The notes under the pieces: model-generated
The model's input: the letters and a program-made list of their open reading frames with translations, nothing else
Told to the model about the DNA's origin: nothing
Databases searched by the model: none
Made by a program: the position numbers and the translations under genes
Source: JAWKWH01 sp963669415
Lineage (GTDB): Bacteria; Pseudomonadota; Alphaproteobacteria; Rhizobiales; Rhizobiaceae
DNA: 64,000 bases
Direction of reading: 5' to 3'
Assembly: GCA_963669415.2 (NCBI GenBank)
Contig: CAXXPS010000002.1
Span: 1,922,001-1,986,000 of the forward strand
In this document: positions 37,701-44,517 of the stretch, one piece after another
How the letters are laid out: every line of letters begins with the position of its first letter
How positions within the stretch are numbered: position 1 is the stretch's first letter

Positions 37701-37815
37701 TGATTCAACGGATGCAGTAATAGACGGGGTTTGGGACACGATCGCACCGGGAGATATCGTGACATTTACCGGCACCTATACAGTCACCCAAAGTGACGTG
37801 GATCTGCTTCAATGA
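34789..37815 (+). CDS. Large secreted surface protein: DUF4347, DNRLRE, three choice-of-anchor-D repeats, DUF11-type tail
   Basis: A 1,008-residue secreted protein. A hydrophobic segment (31-50) resembles a signal peptide preceded by a long basic stretch. Next come a DUF4347 domain (57-222, with HIVSHGNRG), a DNRLRE-like domain (225-406), three tandem 126-127-residue choice-of-anchor-D units (410-789), and two DUF11-type Ig-like repeats (790-1008). DUF4347 is typical of giant adhesins and RTX-type proteins, so an extracellular adhesin-like role is inferred. The GTG start is uncertain. The protein stops abruptly after TVTQSDVDLLQ, and no sorting or RTX motif is seen. Confidence 0.8.
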   Translation: MFASRLFVSRNWVILGRLIIARATIRQRFFKLIGVLCLLLPILSLGLPSPNTAATEIMFIDSSLDGLDTLVDASDPQTEIVLLHSGEDGIEQIANSLSDRSNVKAIHIVSHGNRGVLYIGSSRFSLQTMYREHADELTVIASALATDADILVYGCNFGGGVSGRAALTGLAELTGADVAASIDFTGHPDLGGDWKLETNTGSIEAQVAFHVHAQAKWKGLLPSLSFREGVSGYAGTQDTFLWGDEPNTPQGADNEFEADRNRSGWPTHGLIRFGNIFGPGAGQIPFGSTINSATLTLEVVNTSSSSATITLHRMLASWDESSTWNSMTAGIQTDDVEASSSVDATIPSPNSSGPKVLTGLATTVQAWSDGASNNGWAILNDHNNGLNFASSEESTIAERPILTIDYTPPAPEMDVLGLGLSIADGDATPSTTDDTDFGSHDIDTGSNANTFTITNTGSAVLNLTGTPRVTIGGAHAADFTLTVDAATTVASGGGSTTFTITFDPSAVGLRTATVSIANDDTDENPYNFSIQGTGTAAPEMDVSGLGVSIADNDGTPSPIDDTDFGSHDIDTGSNANTFTITNTGSAVLNLTDTPRVTISGLHAADFALTVDAATTVASGGGTTTFTITFNPSAVGLRGAMVSIANDDADENPYNFRIQGTGTAAPEMDVSGLGVSIADGDATPSTTDDTDFGSHDISTGSNANTFTITNTGSAVLNLTGTPRVTIGGAHAADFTLTVDAATTVASGGGTTTFTITFDPSAVGLRTATVSIDNDDADENPYNFSIQGTGTIPEMDVTKSPDVASVDNAGDVITYTITLTNTGVVTITGILVSDPLLSSISCVPGSGPNPNDLAPAAVATCTGTYAATQADFDTNGGGDGDIDNTVTVTADDGLNETDNAAVTLNIAPALAVSKTANDTTDVVVGQVITYTYVVTNSGNQTITNVLLSELHGGSGPPPVPSNETLTTDNPPLGDSTDAVIDGVWDTIAPGDIVTFTGTYTVTQSDVDLLQ
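36016..37155 (+). repeat. Three tandem 378-381-bp coding repeats
   Basis: Units at 36016-36396, 36397-36777 and 36778-37155 encode the choice-of-anchor-D domains. Units 1 and 3 share long near-identical stretches at DNA level, for example around 36120-36300 and 36885-37065, while unit 2 differs more. This suggests recent duplication or gene conversion. Confidence 0.9.
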
Positions 37816-37914
37816 TCACGACAATCGGGAATCCAAACAATATCCGGCACGTAGCCAAAACGATCCCAACCGAGATGTTTCCAAGCCGCCAGGACTTTGC
37901 GCAATACAGGAACG

Positions 37915-38289
37915 ATGGTCGTGAATAGTTCTGCGTACACTCGATGGAAGCTGTTGCTTTGCACAGTTTTGATTGCTGTGGCGATGCTGAGTTTACCTGC
38001 AAGCGCGGATTGGATTCGAACGAGAGCCGAGGCCAAGGAAGCCGGCAGCCGGATCCGTGTGCAGATTTGGCTATCCGCGAATATTGGAAAAACGATAATC
38101 GAGGACCGCTACCTTGGCGGATACAATGTGCCCGCCGAAACAGAGCTCAGTGCGACTGTGAATGTAGGAAATGGGAAAGCGGACTTGTTTATTGAAACCA
38201 GGGATAGGATGGTCGAGGCAACCGTTACACTCCATGTTGAGGGCTATCGTGATCAAACCGACGTTATCACCACGCCCATCACCAAATAA
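37915..38289 (+). CDS. Hypothetical secreted protein
   Basis: A 124-residue protein with a clear signal peptide (WKLLLCTVLIAVAMLSLPASA, cut before DWIRTR). The mature part is a short beta-rich domain with no motif I recognise. It lies 99 bases downstream of the DUF4347 surface protein on the same strand, so the pair may be one unit. The ATG at 37915 is chosen over an upstream TTG. Confidence 0.6.
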   Translation: MVVNSSAYTRWKLLLCTVLIAVAMLSLPASADWIRTRAEAKEAGSRIRVQIWLSANIGKTIIEDRYLGGYNVPAETELSATVNVGNGKADLFIETRDRMVEATVTLHVEGYRDQTDVITTPITK

Positions 38290-38494
38290 TTCCAAGTTTG
38301 CTGAAGATGAGTCTCGCCGACGTTCGACGGTCGTTCTCACGAAACGCATCACAATGGTTGGATCATGTCCGCTTTCGGCAAGATGAAGTCACAGGACTAG
38401 CGGCGGCAAGGTCCGCAGAGCTGCAGTTTGCTAAAAAACTTGTCCACACCTCCCAATCCTCCCCCACACTCTCCAGCCAAACCGGAGTAGCGTT

Positions 38495-39136
38495 TTGGAC
38501 TGGAAAATCGCGATTCAAAGAAACCGTCAGGCGTTGAGCGACGTGGTCGCTGAACTGGTCGCGCTGGCGCAGCGCGACGAGACATTGCACCGTTCCGTGC
38601 TCCGCATTCTGCGTCCGGCGGAGTCGGCACTGAGACGGCTGATCGTCGTCGTTGCGGCGATGCTGAGCCAAAAAGCGCGGGAACGTGGAGAGGACGGCGC
38701 GGACAAAAACGAAATCCAATTACCGGATTTTTCAACCTTCGCCACCTACGACACGCTGCCGGCCTTTCAGCTCATCGATCCGCACAAATCGTTCGGCGAA
38801 TTCTCGCGGCCGGTCGCCAAGGGTATCCCGCGCATATCGGTGCCCGGCGTCTTCGATCCGGTACCGTTGAAAAAACCGGACAACACCCTGCAGGCCGTCA
38901 AGTTGATCCGCCGTATCCGCAAGCTGCAATATGCGCTTGCTACCCTGCCGCGGCAGGCCCGTCGCCTCAACCGGCTGATGGCCAGGCGCGCAAACGCCGA
39001 ACCCGGACCGAGAAAAGTCGGACCCATCCGCCCCGGCCACCCGCCGGGCCACCGCCAACGTCCGCGTGAACCGGTCGACGACCTGTTGCGCGAGACCCAA
39101 TGGCTGGCGAGGGAATGCGGTTTCAAACCGCCGTGA
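38495..39136 (+). CDS. Conserved-looking hypothetical protein, Arg/Pro-rich C-terminus
   Basis: A 213-residue protein starting at a TTG (MDWKIAIQRN). A helical N-terminal part (ALSDVVAELVALAQRDETL, ILRPAESALRRLIVVVAAML) is followed by a basic, proline-rich region. No catalytic motif or membrane segment stands out. Codon use is consistent with a real gene and the shadow frames are worse. It reads like a rhizobial conserved hypothetical, but I cannot name a family. Confidence 0.6.
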   Translation: MDWKIAIQRNRQALSDVVAELVALAQRDETLHRSVLRILRPAESALRRLIVVVAAMLSQKARERGEDGADKNEIQLPDFSTFATYDTLPAFQLIDPHKSFGEFSRPVAKGIPRISVPGVFDPVPLKKPDNTLQAVKLIRRIRKLQYALATLPRQARRLNRLMARRANAEPGPRKVGPIRPGHPPGHRQRPREPVDDLLRETQWLARECGFKPP

Positions 39137-39530
39137 GAAATTCCGAAATGCCCTGCGAAATCACGCTGGCCGCGCCGCCGGCGATGATTCTGCTTGGGCG
39201 AAGGCAGGCGCGGCGCCTATCTCCCCCTTGGCGGGGGAGAAAGTGAAAATCCGGGCTTGTGCCGCGAAGCAAGCAAGTCCCTGGTTTTCACAAGAGAGGG
39301 GGTGAGGCGTGGTTCGCGGGAACGCGAATGGAAAGCATCGCTTTTCAAGCGCCGAACGCCCGAAGCGCGCTTGGCGCGAGGGCTTTAAAACTCACCCGGC
39401 CGGGTCCCCGCTGCTGCGCAGCGTCCCGGCGTTCACTGGCCTATCGATGATTCGCAAGATCATCGATTTGGACCTATGGTCCAATCGGCTGTTCACCCCC
39501 GCAAGGGGAGAGATAATCAGCAAAGGGATC
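39137..39530. other. Non-coding gap carrying repeat copy 2
   Basis: No gene is supported. The repeat copy fills 39217-39340. A further CCCCCGCAAGGGG hairpin-like fragment at about 39497 may be a decayed repeat piece. An open frame from 39309 runs through here, but only its part after 39531 looks coding. Confidence 0.5.
39217..39340 (+). repeat. Palindromic intergenic repeat, copy 2 (RIME-like)
   Basis: It has the same layout and orientation as 34493-34618: a C-rich/G-rich hairpin (CTATCTCCCCC...GGGGGAGA), a middle with AAGAGAGGGGGTGAGG, and the terminal module GGTTCGCG...GCGAATGGAAAGCAT. The two copies bracket the 4.7-kb surface-protein region. Confidence 0.65.
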
Positions 39531-39950
39531 ATGAAATCCATGTCACGCTTCTGGAAACGAAACGCTCTGTGGGTGTTTTATGCCGCCTTTCTGCTAATTG
39601 CGGTAGCGACTTCGGATTCAAGCCTCCATATCGGCTATCTGGGTCCGCTTGCGGGTGGCAAATATTTTGTTGCGCTGGCGTTCGCCGCCTTTCTCGCCTA
39701 TTCGCTCTATTGCTCGGCAAGGGAAAACTTCTTTCGCTCGGTCAAGAAGATCAACCGGTTTGACTGGGGCCGGCAGATCGGCATCGATCTATATATCAGC
39801 GTCACCCTGTCGCTGGCGCTCATCTGGCTCAATGACGGTGCGGTGACGATACTGGCTTGGCTGGTGCCGGTGCTGATATTCGCCAATCTGGCGATCCTGC
39901 CCTACATTTTCCTCAACTACGGCTCGCTGATCGGCCATTTTGCCGGTTAA
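39531..39950 (+). CDS. Hypothetical membrane protein
   Basis: A 139-residue protein with about four hydrophobic segments (residues 13-30, 40-58, 85-101 and 107-130) separated by short charged loops. The start at 39531 (MKSMSRFWKRN) is chosen because the upstream frame is repeat DNA. No family is recognised. It is a likely inner-membrane protein. Confidence 0.6.
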   Translation: MKSMSRFWKRNALWVFYAAFLLIAVATSDSSLHIGYLGPLAGGKYFVALAFAAFLAYSLYCSARENFFRSVKKINRFDWGRQIGIDLYISVTLSLALIWLNDGAVTILAWLVPVLIFANLAILPYIFLNYGSLIGHFAG

Positions 39951-39996
39951 ACGAGGGGTGCGGACATTCTGTCAAATTTGAATAAACCCTTATCTG

Positions 39997-40011
39997 TTAA
40001 CCATATGTTAA
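39997..40011. promoter_or_regulatory. CtrA box (TTAA-N7-TTAA) ahead of candidate sRNA
   Basis: TTAACCATATGTTAA is a perfect full CtrA site. It lies directly upstream of the hairpin-rich transcript candidate ending at 40132, placing CtrA at about the -35 region of that RNA. Confidence 0.65.
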
Positions 40012-40029
40012 GCTTTACGAGTGTTTACT

Positions 40030-40132
40030 GTAGTCAATCCAGTTTTCTGGATTCCTACCGGGTGGTTCTTGCCACTCTGTTTGACGCCTCCCTGTTTAAC
40101 TCTCAGAGCCGCCCTTGCTGCGGCTCTTTTTT
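40030..40132 (+). ncRNA. Candidate trans-acting small RNA with intrinsic terminator
   Basis: About 100 non-coding bases fold into three hairpins: CCAG-TTTT-CTGG, GGTGG-TTCTT-GCCAC, and a terminator GAGCCGC-7-GCGGCTC followed by six T. A single-stranded GCCTCCCTG segment, which could pair with Shine-Dalgarno regions, lies before the terminator. Rhizobial sRNAs such as AbcR (alpha-r15) and EcpR1 share this general form, but I cannot assign a family. The 5' end is estimated from the CtrA box position. Confidence 0.6.
40106..40132 (+). terminator. Rho-independent terminator
   Basis: A perfect 7-bp stem (GAGCCGC/GCGGCTC) with a 7-base loop is followed by TTTTTT. No protein gene ends immediately upstream, which is the main reason to propose an sRNA here. 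Confidence 0.85.
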
Positions 40133-40197
40133 CTTGGCTAGCCACGCAAATGGCCCACGCCGGAACCGGGCTCGCAATTACAATGCTGGCGCCCCTG

Positions 40198-40212
40198 TTA
40201 ACCCTTTGTTAA
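40198..40212. promoter_or_regulatory. CtrA box upstream of rcdA
   Basis: TTAACCCTTTGTTAA is a second perfect TTAA-N7-TTAA site, 148 bases ahead of the rcdA start. In Caulobacter, rcdA is known to be CtrA-activated, so the site fits its gene. Confidence 0.7.
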
Positions 40213-40360
40213 ACAAATCCTTGCCTTGGCGCGAAGTTGAGCGCACTTTTGCCCCGTCCGGTGGTAGAGCGGTAACGCGTTCGGCTTGGCGGTACCGGGG
40301 ACCGGGGGGAGATATCCGGTCTCCGCGATTTGTGACAGTGCGATGCGTATGAGGGGCTAG

Positions 40361-40894
40361 ATGAGCGGCATGAGTGAGCCCGAAAATTCAAACCCGGTGA
40401 TGATCAACCTGGCGGAACGCCGGGCATTTTCAGCCTCGTTCAAACCGCTTTATGATGAGGGCATGAACCTCGTCGAGCAGGCGGCTGAATATCTCGACGG
40501 CGAAGGCCGGGCGGAGGCCAAAAACCTGACGCGCGTTGCCGCAACACTTTATGCTGCCGAATCGATGCGCCTGACAACAAGGCTGATGCAGATCGCCTCA
40601 TGGCTTTTGCTCCAGCGCGCCGCCAATTCAGGCGAAATGACCCGCGACCAGGTCGCCGCCGAAAAGGCAAAGGTCCGCTTGGATACGCTGTCTGCCGCCC
40701 AGGATTCTGAAGCCTGGCCGGAACTTCCCCAAGCTTTCCGCGATCTCGTTTCCAGCTCACTCAGCCTGCAGGGCGTGGTGCGCCGGATGGACGAGGAAAT
40801 TTACGGCGAAGCCAAGGATGATACGGGCACAGCGGCGGCCAATCCGGTCTACGACCAGATTTCGTTGCTCAACACCGCCTTTTCCCACCGCTGA
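40361..40894 (+). CDS. rcdA: RcdA-like protein (DUF1465), regulator of CtrA degradation
   Basis: A 177-residue, largely helical DUF1465 protein. The core starts VMINLAERRAFSASFKPLYD and continues through TRVAATLYAAESMRLTTRLM. In Caulobacter RcdA is an adaptor that helps deliver CtrA to ClpXP; the same role is inferred here. The ATG at 40361 is used, and ATGs a few codons downstream are possible. A CtrA box precedes it, suggesting a feedback loop. ruvC follows after 59 bases. Confidence 0.85.
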   Translation: MSGMSEPENSNPVMINLAERRAFSASFKPLYDEGMNLVEQAAEYLDGEGRAEAKNLTRVAATLYAAESMRLTTRLMQIASWLLLQRAANSGEMTRDQVAAEKAKVRLDTLSAAQDSEAWPELPQAFRDLVSSSLSLQGVVRRMDEEIYGEAKDDTGTAAANPVYDQISLLNTAFSHR

Positions 40895-40953
40895 GTTCAA
40901 TTCACGGCCATGTTTGACGTGGCAGAGCGCTTCGGTAGCGCTATGCTGCGCGC

Positions 40954-41466
40954 ATGAATGAAGCGATTCGGATCATCGGCATCGATCCCGGCCTGCGGCG
41001 TACCGGCTGGGGCGTTGTCGAGCAATCGGGAAATGCGCTGCGGTTCGTCGCTTCGGGAACCGTAACCTCCGATGCGAAAGCTGATCTCGCCACACGCTTG
41101 TGCCAGTTGCATGACGGGCTTTCTCAAATCGTTGGAAAACACCTGCCCGGTGAAGCGGCGGTGGAAACGACCTTTGTCAACCGCGATGCCACCGCAACCT
41201 TGAAGCTGGGCCAGGCCCGCGGCATCGCCTTGCTGGTACCCGCACTGGCCGGTCTGCCGGTCTCTGAATACGCACCCAACGCGGTTAAGAAATCCGTCAT
41301 CGGCGTCGGTCACGGCGACAAGAAGCAGATCCACATGATGGTCAGGGTTTTGATGCCCAAAGCGGAGTTTGACAGCGACGATGCCGCCGACGCGCTGGCC
41401 ATCGCTGTTTGCCACGCCCATCATCGCGGCAGCGCAGCGCTCTCACAGCGGCTGGCCGCCGTTTGA
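40954..41466 (+). CDS. ruvC: Holliday junction resolvase RuvC
   Basis: A 170-residue endonuclease with RNase H-like fold. The catalytic acidic residues are visible: Asp in IIGIDPG (residue 11), Glu in AAVETTFVN (around 70), and the Asp cluster DSDDAADALA (around 140-146). It cuts Holliday junctions together with RuvAB. It is followed closely by a DUF3445 gene rather than directly by ruvA. Confidence 0.95.
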   Translation: MNEAIRIIGIDPGLRRTGWGVVEQSGNALRFVASGTVTSDAKADLATRLCQLHDGLSQIVGKHLPGEAAVETTFVNRDATATLKLGQARGIALLVPALAGLPVSEYAPNAVKKSVIGVGHGDKKQIHMMVRVLMPKAEFDSDDAADALAIAVCHAHHRGSAALSQRLAAV

Positions 41467-41471
41467 CGGGC

Positions 41472-42413
41472 ATGTTGGCGATGACCGGAAACGTGCGGCA
41501 CATCAAGAGCGACATCAGACATACGCCTTATGATGGCAGCCACCCGCCATTTCGCATCGGACTTCAGCCGCTTGACCTGAGGAACTGGATTGAGGTCGAT
41601 GATCAGCTCGATTTCTACCTTGATGAAAAAGAACGTCTTTGGAAACTGCATCCCGGCAAGACCTTTGTTGCCGAGCCCGACACCGCGGCGGTGCAAACCG
41701 AGATTCTGGATTTGATCGCCGCACATGTTCCAAAGCGGTTTCCGGACATCTACCGACGAGACGGTGATCGCATGTTCGTCAACGGCAGGGTCGTCGACTT
41801 GTCAGCTGACGAACCTGCACTGCTGACGGCTGCCCGGCTGGTGCCCGAAGACTTGCTTGTCATGCGCCGCGATGAAACCGGCTGGCGGCTTGTCGCCGGC
41901 TCGTTGAGTTTTCCGACCGGCTGGTCGTTGACGGAAAAGTTCGGCCGGCCAATGGAACAAATTCACGGGCCGGTTCCGGGATTTGGAGAGGGCACGCGCA
42001 ACGCGGGGATGATCAATCGAATCTTCGACAGCCTTCAGGTCGCTCATCCGGTCTGGCGAATGAACTGGTCGATCTATTCCAATGATGAACTGTATCAGGG
42101 CGACCGCGATGCCGAGCATGAGAAAAAAAGGCAAGCCGGCCTGGCGGCTTTCCTGCGCGTTGAATATCAGACACTGCGAAAACTTCCCGCAAGTTACGAC
42201 ATTCTTTTTACCGTCCGCATCCACATCGATCCGCTCGCCCTGCTGGAAAGACATCCCGACTGTGGCCACATATGCACTGAATTCATCAGACTGCTGCAGG
42301 CCATGGACCGGGAACAGTTGGAGTACAAGGGAATGATCAGGCAACGCGACTTATTGATTTCAAGGCTGCAGGCAATGTCCGGCTCCGGTTTTTCTGGCGG
42401 GACGGTTTCATGA
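41472..42413 (+). CDS. DUF3445 haem-dependent oxidative N-demethylase-like protein
   Basis: A 313-residue DUF3445 protein, with FRIGLQPLDLRNWIEVD near the start and the typical VAGSLSFPTGWSLTEKFGRP and NWSIYSNDELYQ blocks. Characterised relatives are haem-dependent oxidative N-demethylases (DmoA-type); the substrate here is unknown. It lies between ruvC (5-base gap) and ruvA (4-base ATGA overlap), so it must be co-transcribed with the ruv genes although no repair role is evident. The start is 41472 or 41481. Confidence 0.85.
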   Translation: MLAMTGNVRHIKSDIRHTPYDGSHPPFRIGLQPLDLRNWIEVDDQLDFYLDEKERLWKLHPGKTFVAEPDTAAVQTEILDLIAAHVPKRFPDIYRRDGDRMFVNGRVVDLSADEPALLTAARLVPEDLLVMRRDETGWRLVAGSLSFPTGWSLTEKFGRPMEQIHGPVPGFGEGTRNAGMINRIFDSLQVAHPVWRMNWSIYSNDELYQGDRDAEHEKKRQAGLAAFLRVEYQTLRKLPASYDILFTVRIHIDPLALLERHPDCGHICTEFIRLLQAMDREQLEYKGMIRQRDLLISRLQAMSGSGFSGGTVS

Positions 42414-43027
42414 TTGGCAAGTTGAAGGGCACGGTAGACGAAATTGGCGAGGATCACGTCGTCATCGACATTCACGGTGTCGGCTACGTAGCCCATTGTG
42501 GCACGCGCACGCTTTCCAACCTGCCGGGGCCGGGTGAAGCAGTAACATTGTTCATCGAGACCTTCGTGCGCGAAGATCAGCTGAAGCTTTACGGCTTTGC
42601 CACATCGCTTGAGCGCGAATGGTTTCGGCTGTTGCAAAGCGTTCAGGGCGTCGGCGCCAAGGTGGCGCTTGCGGTGCTGTCCACGCTTTCGCCGTCTGAC
42701 CTTGCCAACGCAATCGCGCTTCGCGACATCGCCATGGTCACGCGTGCGCCCGGTGTCGGCAAGAAGGTGGCGGAACGCGTTGTAACCGAATTAAAGAACA
42801 AGGCACCCGCTCTGGCCGGAGAAGCCGCAGGCACCATCGGTCTGAAACAGGAACTCGGTGAAGGCGTTGCAGACGCTCCGGTCGCCGATGCGGTTTCAGC
42901 GCTCGTCAATCTTGGTTACAGCCGTGATCAGGCAGCAAATGCCGTGGCATCAGCACTGAAAGATGCGGGAGAAGATGCCGCTTCTGCAACGCTGATCCGC
43001 CTTGGCCTGAAGGAACTTGCACAATGA
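42410..43027 (+). CDS. ruvA: Holliday junction branch migration protein RuvA
   Basis: A 205-residue RuvA with the N-terminal OB fold (MIGKLKGTVDEIGEDHVVID), two helix-hairpin-helix motifs (VQGVGAKVALAVLS and APGVGKKVAERVV), and the flexible linker plus C-terminal domain III that contacts RuvB. The start overlaps the DUF3445 stop by 4 bases. Confidence 0.96.
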   Translation: MIGKLKGTVDEIGEDHVVIDIHGVGYVAHCGTRTLSNLPGPGEAVTLFIETFVREDQLKLYGFATSLEREWFRLLQSVQGVGAKVALAVLSTLSPSDLANAIALRDIAMVTRAPGVGKKVAERVVTELKNKAPALAGEAAGTIGLKQELGEGVADAPVADAVSALVNLGYSRDQAANAVASALKDAGEDAASATLIRLGLKELAQ

Positions 43028-43070
43028 GAGGCAGTTGCACGGTACCGGCATTCAATGGCAAGGAGGCGCG

Positions 43071-44114
43071 ATGAACGACTCTGCCCGCCTGATTTCGCCG
43101 GACCAGCGCGGTGAGGATGCCGAAGGTTCGCTGCGGCCGCAAGTGCTGGATGACTTTGTCGGTCAGCAGGCTGCGCGCGCCAACCTGAAAGTGTTTATCG
43201 AGGCTGCCAAGTCCCGCGGTGAAGCGCTCGATCACGTGCTGTTTGTCGGTCCCCCCGGATTGGGCAAAACCACATTGGCGCAAATCATGGCCCGCGAATT
43301 GGCAGTTAATTTTCGGTCCACGTCGGGGCCGGTAATCGCCAAGGCCGGCGATCTCGCAGCTTTGCTGACCAATCTTGAAGACCGTGACGTACTGTTTATC
43401 GACGAAATCCACCGGCTCAACCCGGCGGTCGAGGAAATCCTCTATCCGGCAATGGAAGACTATCAACTCGACCTGATTATCGGCGAAGGCCCGGCTGCCC
43501 GCTCGGTAAAAATTGAACTGGCAAAGTTTACGCTTATCGCTGCAACCACCCGGCTTGGTTTGCTGACGACTCCGCTGCGCGATCGTTTCGGTATTCCCGT
43601 CCGGCTCAATTTCTACACGACAGAAGAACTGGAACTGATCGTTCGCCGCGGCGCGCGCATCATGGGTTTGCCGATTGCCGATGACGGGGCGCTGGAAATT
43701 GCCCGTCGCGCCCGCGGCACGCCGCGCATAGCCGGCCGGTTGCTGCGCCGTGTCCGCGACTTTGCCGATGTGGCAAAATCAAGTGAAGTTACACGCACGG
43801 TTGCCGACGAGGCGCTGTCGCGGCTTGAGGTCGACACGCTTGGCCTGGACCAGCTCGACCGCCGCTATCTGACCATGATTGCCAACAATTTCGGCGGCGG
43901 CCCGGTCGGTATTGAAACCATCGCTGCGGGACTTTCCGAACCGCGCGACGCCATTGAGGACATCATCGAACCCTATCTGATCCAGCAGGGATTTATCCAG
44001 CGCACGCCGAGAGGGCGTATTCTGACCGCAAACGCATGGAAACATCTTGGAATCGATGCACCGAGCGATCTTGCTGCGGTGCAGGCGAGTCTGTTTCAGG
44101 AAGACCGAGAATAA
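43071..44114 (+). CDS. ruvB: Holliday junction branch migration ATPase RuvB
   Basis: A 347-residue AAA+ helicase with Walker A FVGPPGLGKTTL, Walker B VLFIDEIHRLNP, a sensor region (IAATTRLGLLTTPLRDRFG) and a C-terminal winged helix (GFIQRTPRGRILT). The ATG at 43071 (MNDSARLIS) follows AAGGAGG and fits the family start. A longer frame begins at 43017. Confidence 0.96.
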   Translation: MNDSARLISPDQRGEDAEGSLRPQVLDDFVGQQAARANLKVFIEAAKSRGEALDHVLFVGPPGLGKTTLAQIMARELAVNFRSTSGPVIAKAGDLAALLTNLEDRDVLFIDEIHRLNPAVEEILYPAMEDYQLDLIIGEGPAARSVKIELAKFTLIAATTRLGLLTTPLRDRFGIPVRLNFYTTEELELIVRRGARIMGLPIADDGALEIARRARGTPRIAGRLLRRVRDFADVAKSSEVTRTVADEALSRLEVDTLGLDQLDRRYLTMIANNFGGGPVGIETIAAGLSEPRDAIEDIIEPYLIQQGFIQRTPRGRILTANAWKHLGIDAPSDLAAVQASLFQEDRE

Positions 44115-44132
44115 TCTGGTTGAGGATAAGAC

Positions 44133-44510
44133 ATGCCGATAACCACCCTGACTGCCGGAATTATCGGCCTGATGCTTCTGGTCCTCAGTTGGCGGGTGAT
44201 CCAGGCAAGAGGCCAGGTATCGAAGCGCGATGACGGCGAGGAAATGCTGAAACGCCGGATTCGCGGTCAGGGCAACCTGATTGAATACGCGCCAACCGCG
44301 CTTATCCTGCTCGGACTTCTGGAGTATCAGCAGGCACCGGCTTGGTTCCTGTGGGCGACAGCCGCATTGTTTGTGCTTGGCCGTCTGTTTCACGGATATG
44401 CGTTCAGTTTTTCCGACTACAGTCCGGTTGGTCGCACAGGCGGAGCAGGCATGACGCTTTCCGCTCTCGGCCTGCTGTCAATCGGCGCTCTGGTCACGGC
44501 GTTCGCCTAG
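44133..44510 (+). CDS. MAPEG family membrane protein
   Basis: A 125-residue protein with four hydrophobic segments and the MAPEG pattern RIRGQGNLIEYAPTALILL (residues 44-62). Family members include glutathione-dependent membrane enzymes; the bacterial role is mostly unknown. It starts 18 bases after ruvB and is likely a trailing gene of that operon. Confidence 0.85.
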   Translation: MPITTLTAGIIGLMLLVLSWRVIQARGQVSKRDDGEEMLKRRIRGQGNLIEYAPTALILLGLLEYQQAPAWFLWATAALFVLGRLFHGYAFSFSDYSPVGRTGGAGMTLSALGLLSIGALVTAFA

Positions 44511-44517
44511 TTCGGAA

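Noticed and set aside
40255..40330. tRNA-like words (GGTGGTAGAGCGGTAACGCG) upstream of rcdA
   Set aside because: No acceptor stem or T-arm pairs can be formed around it; the likeness to a D-arm is accidental.
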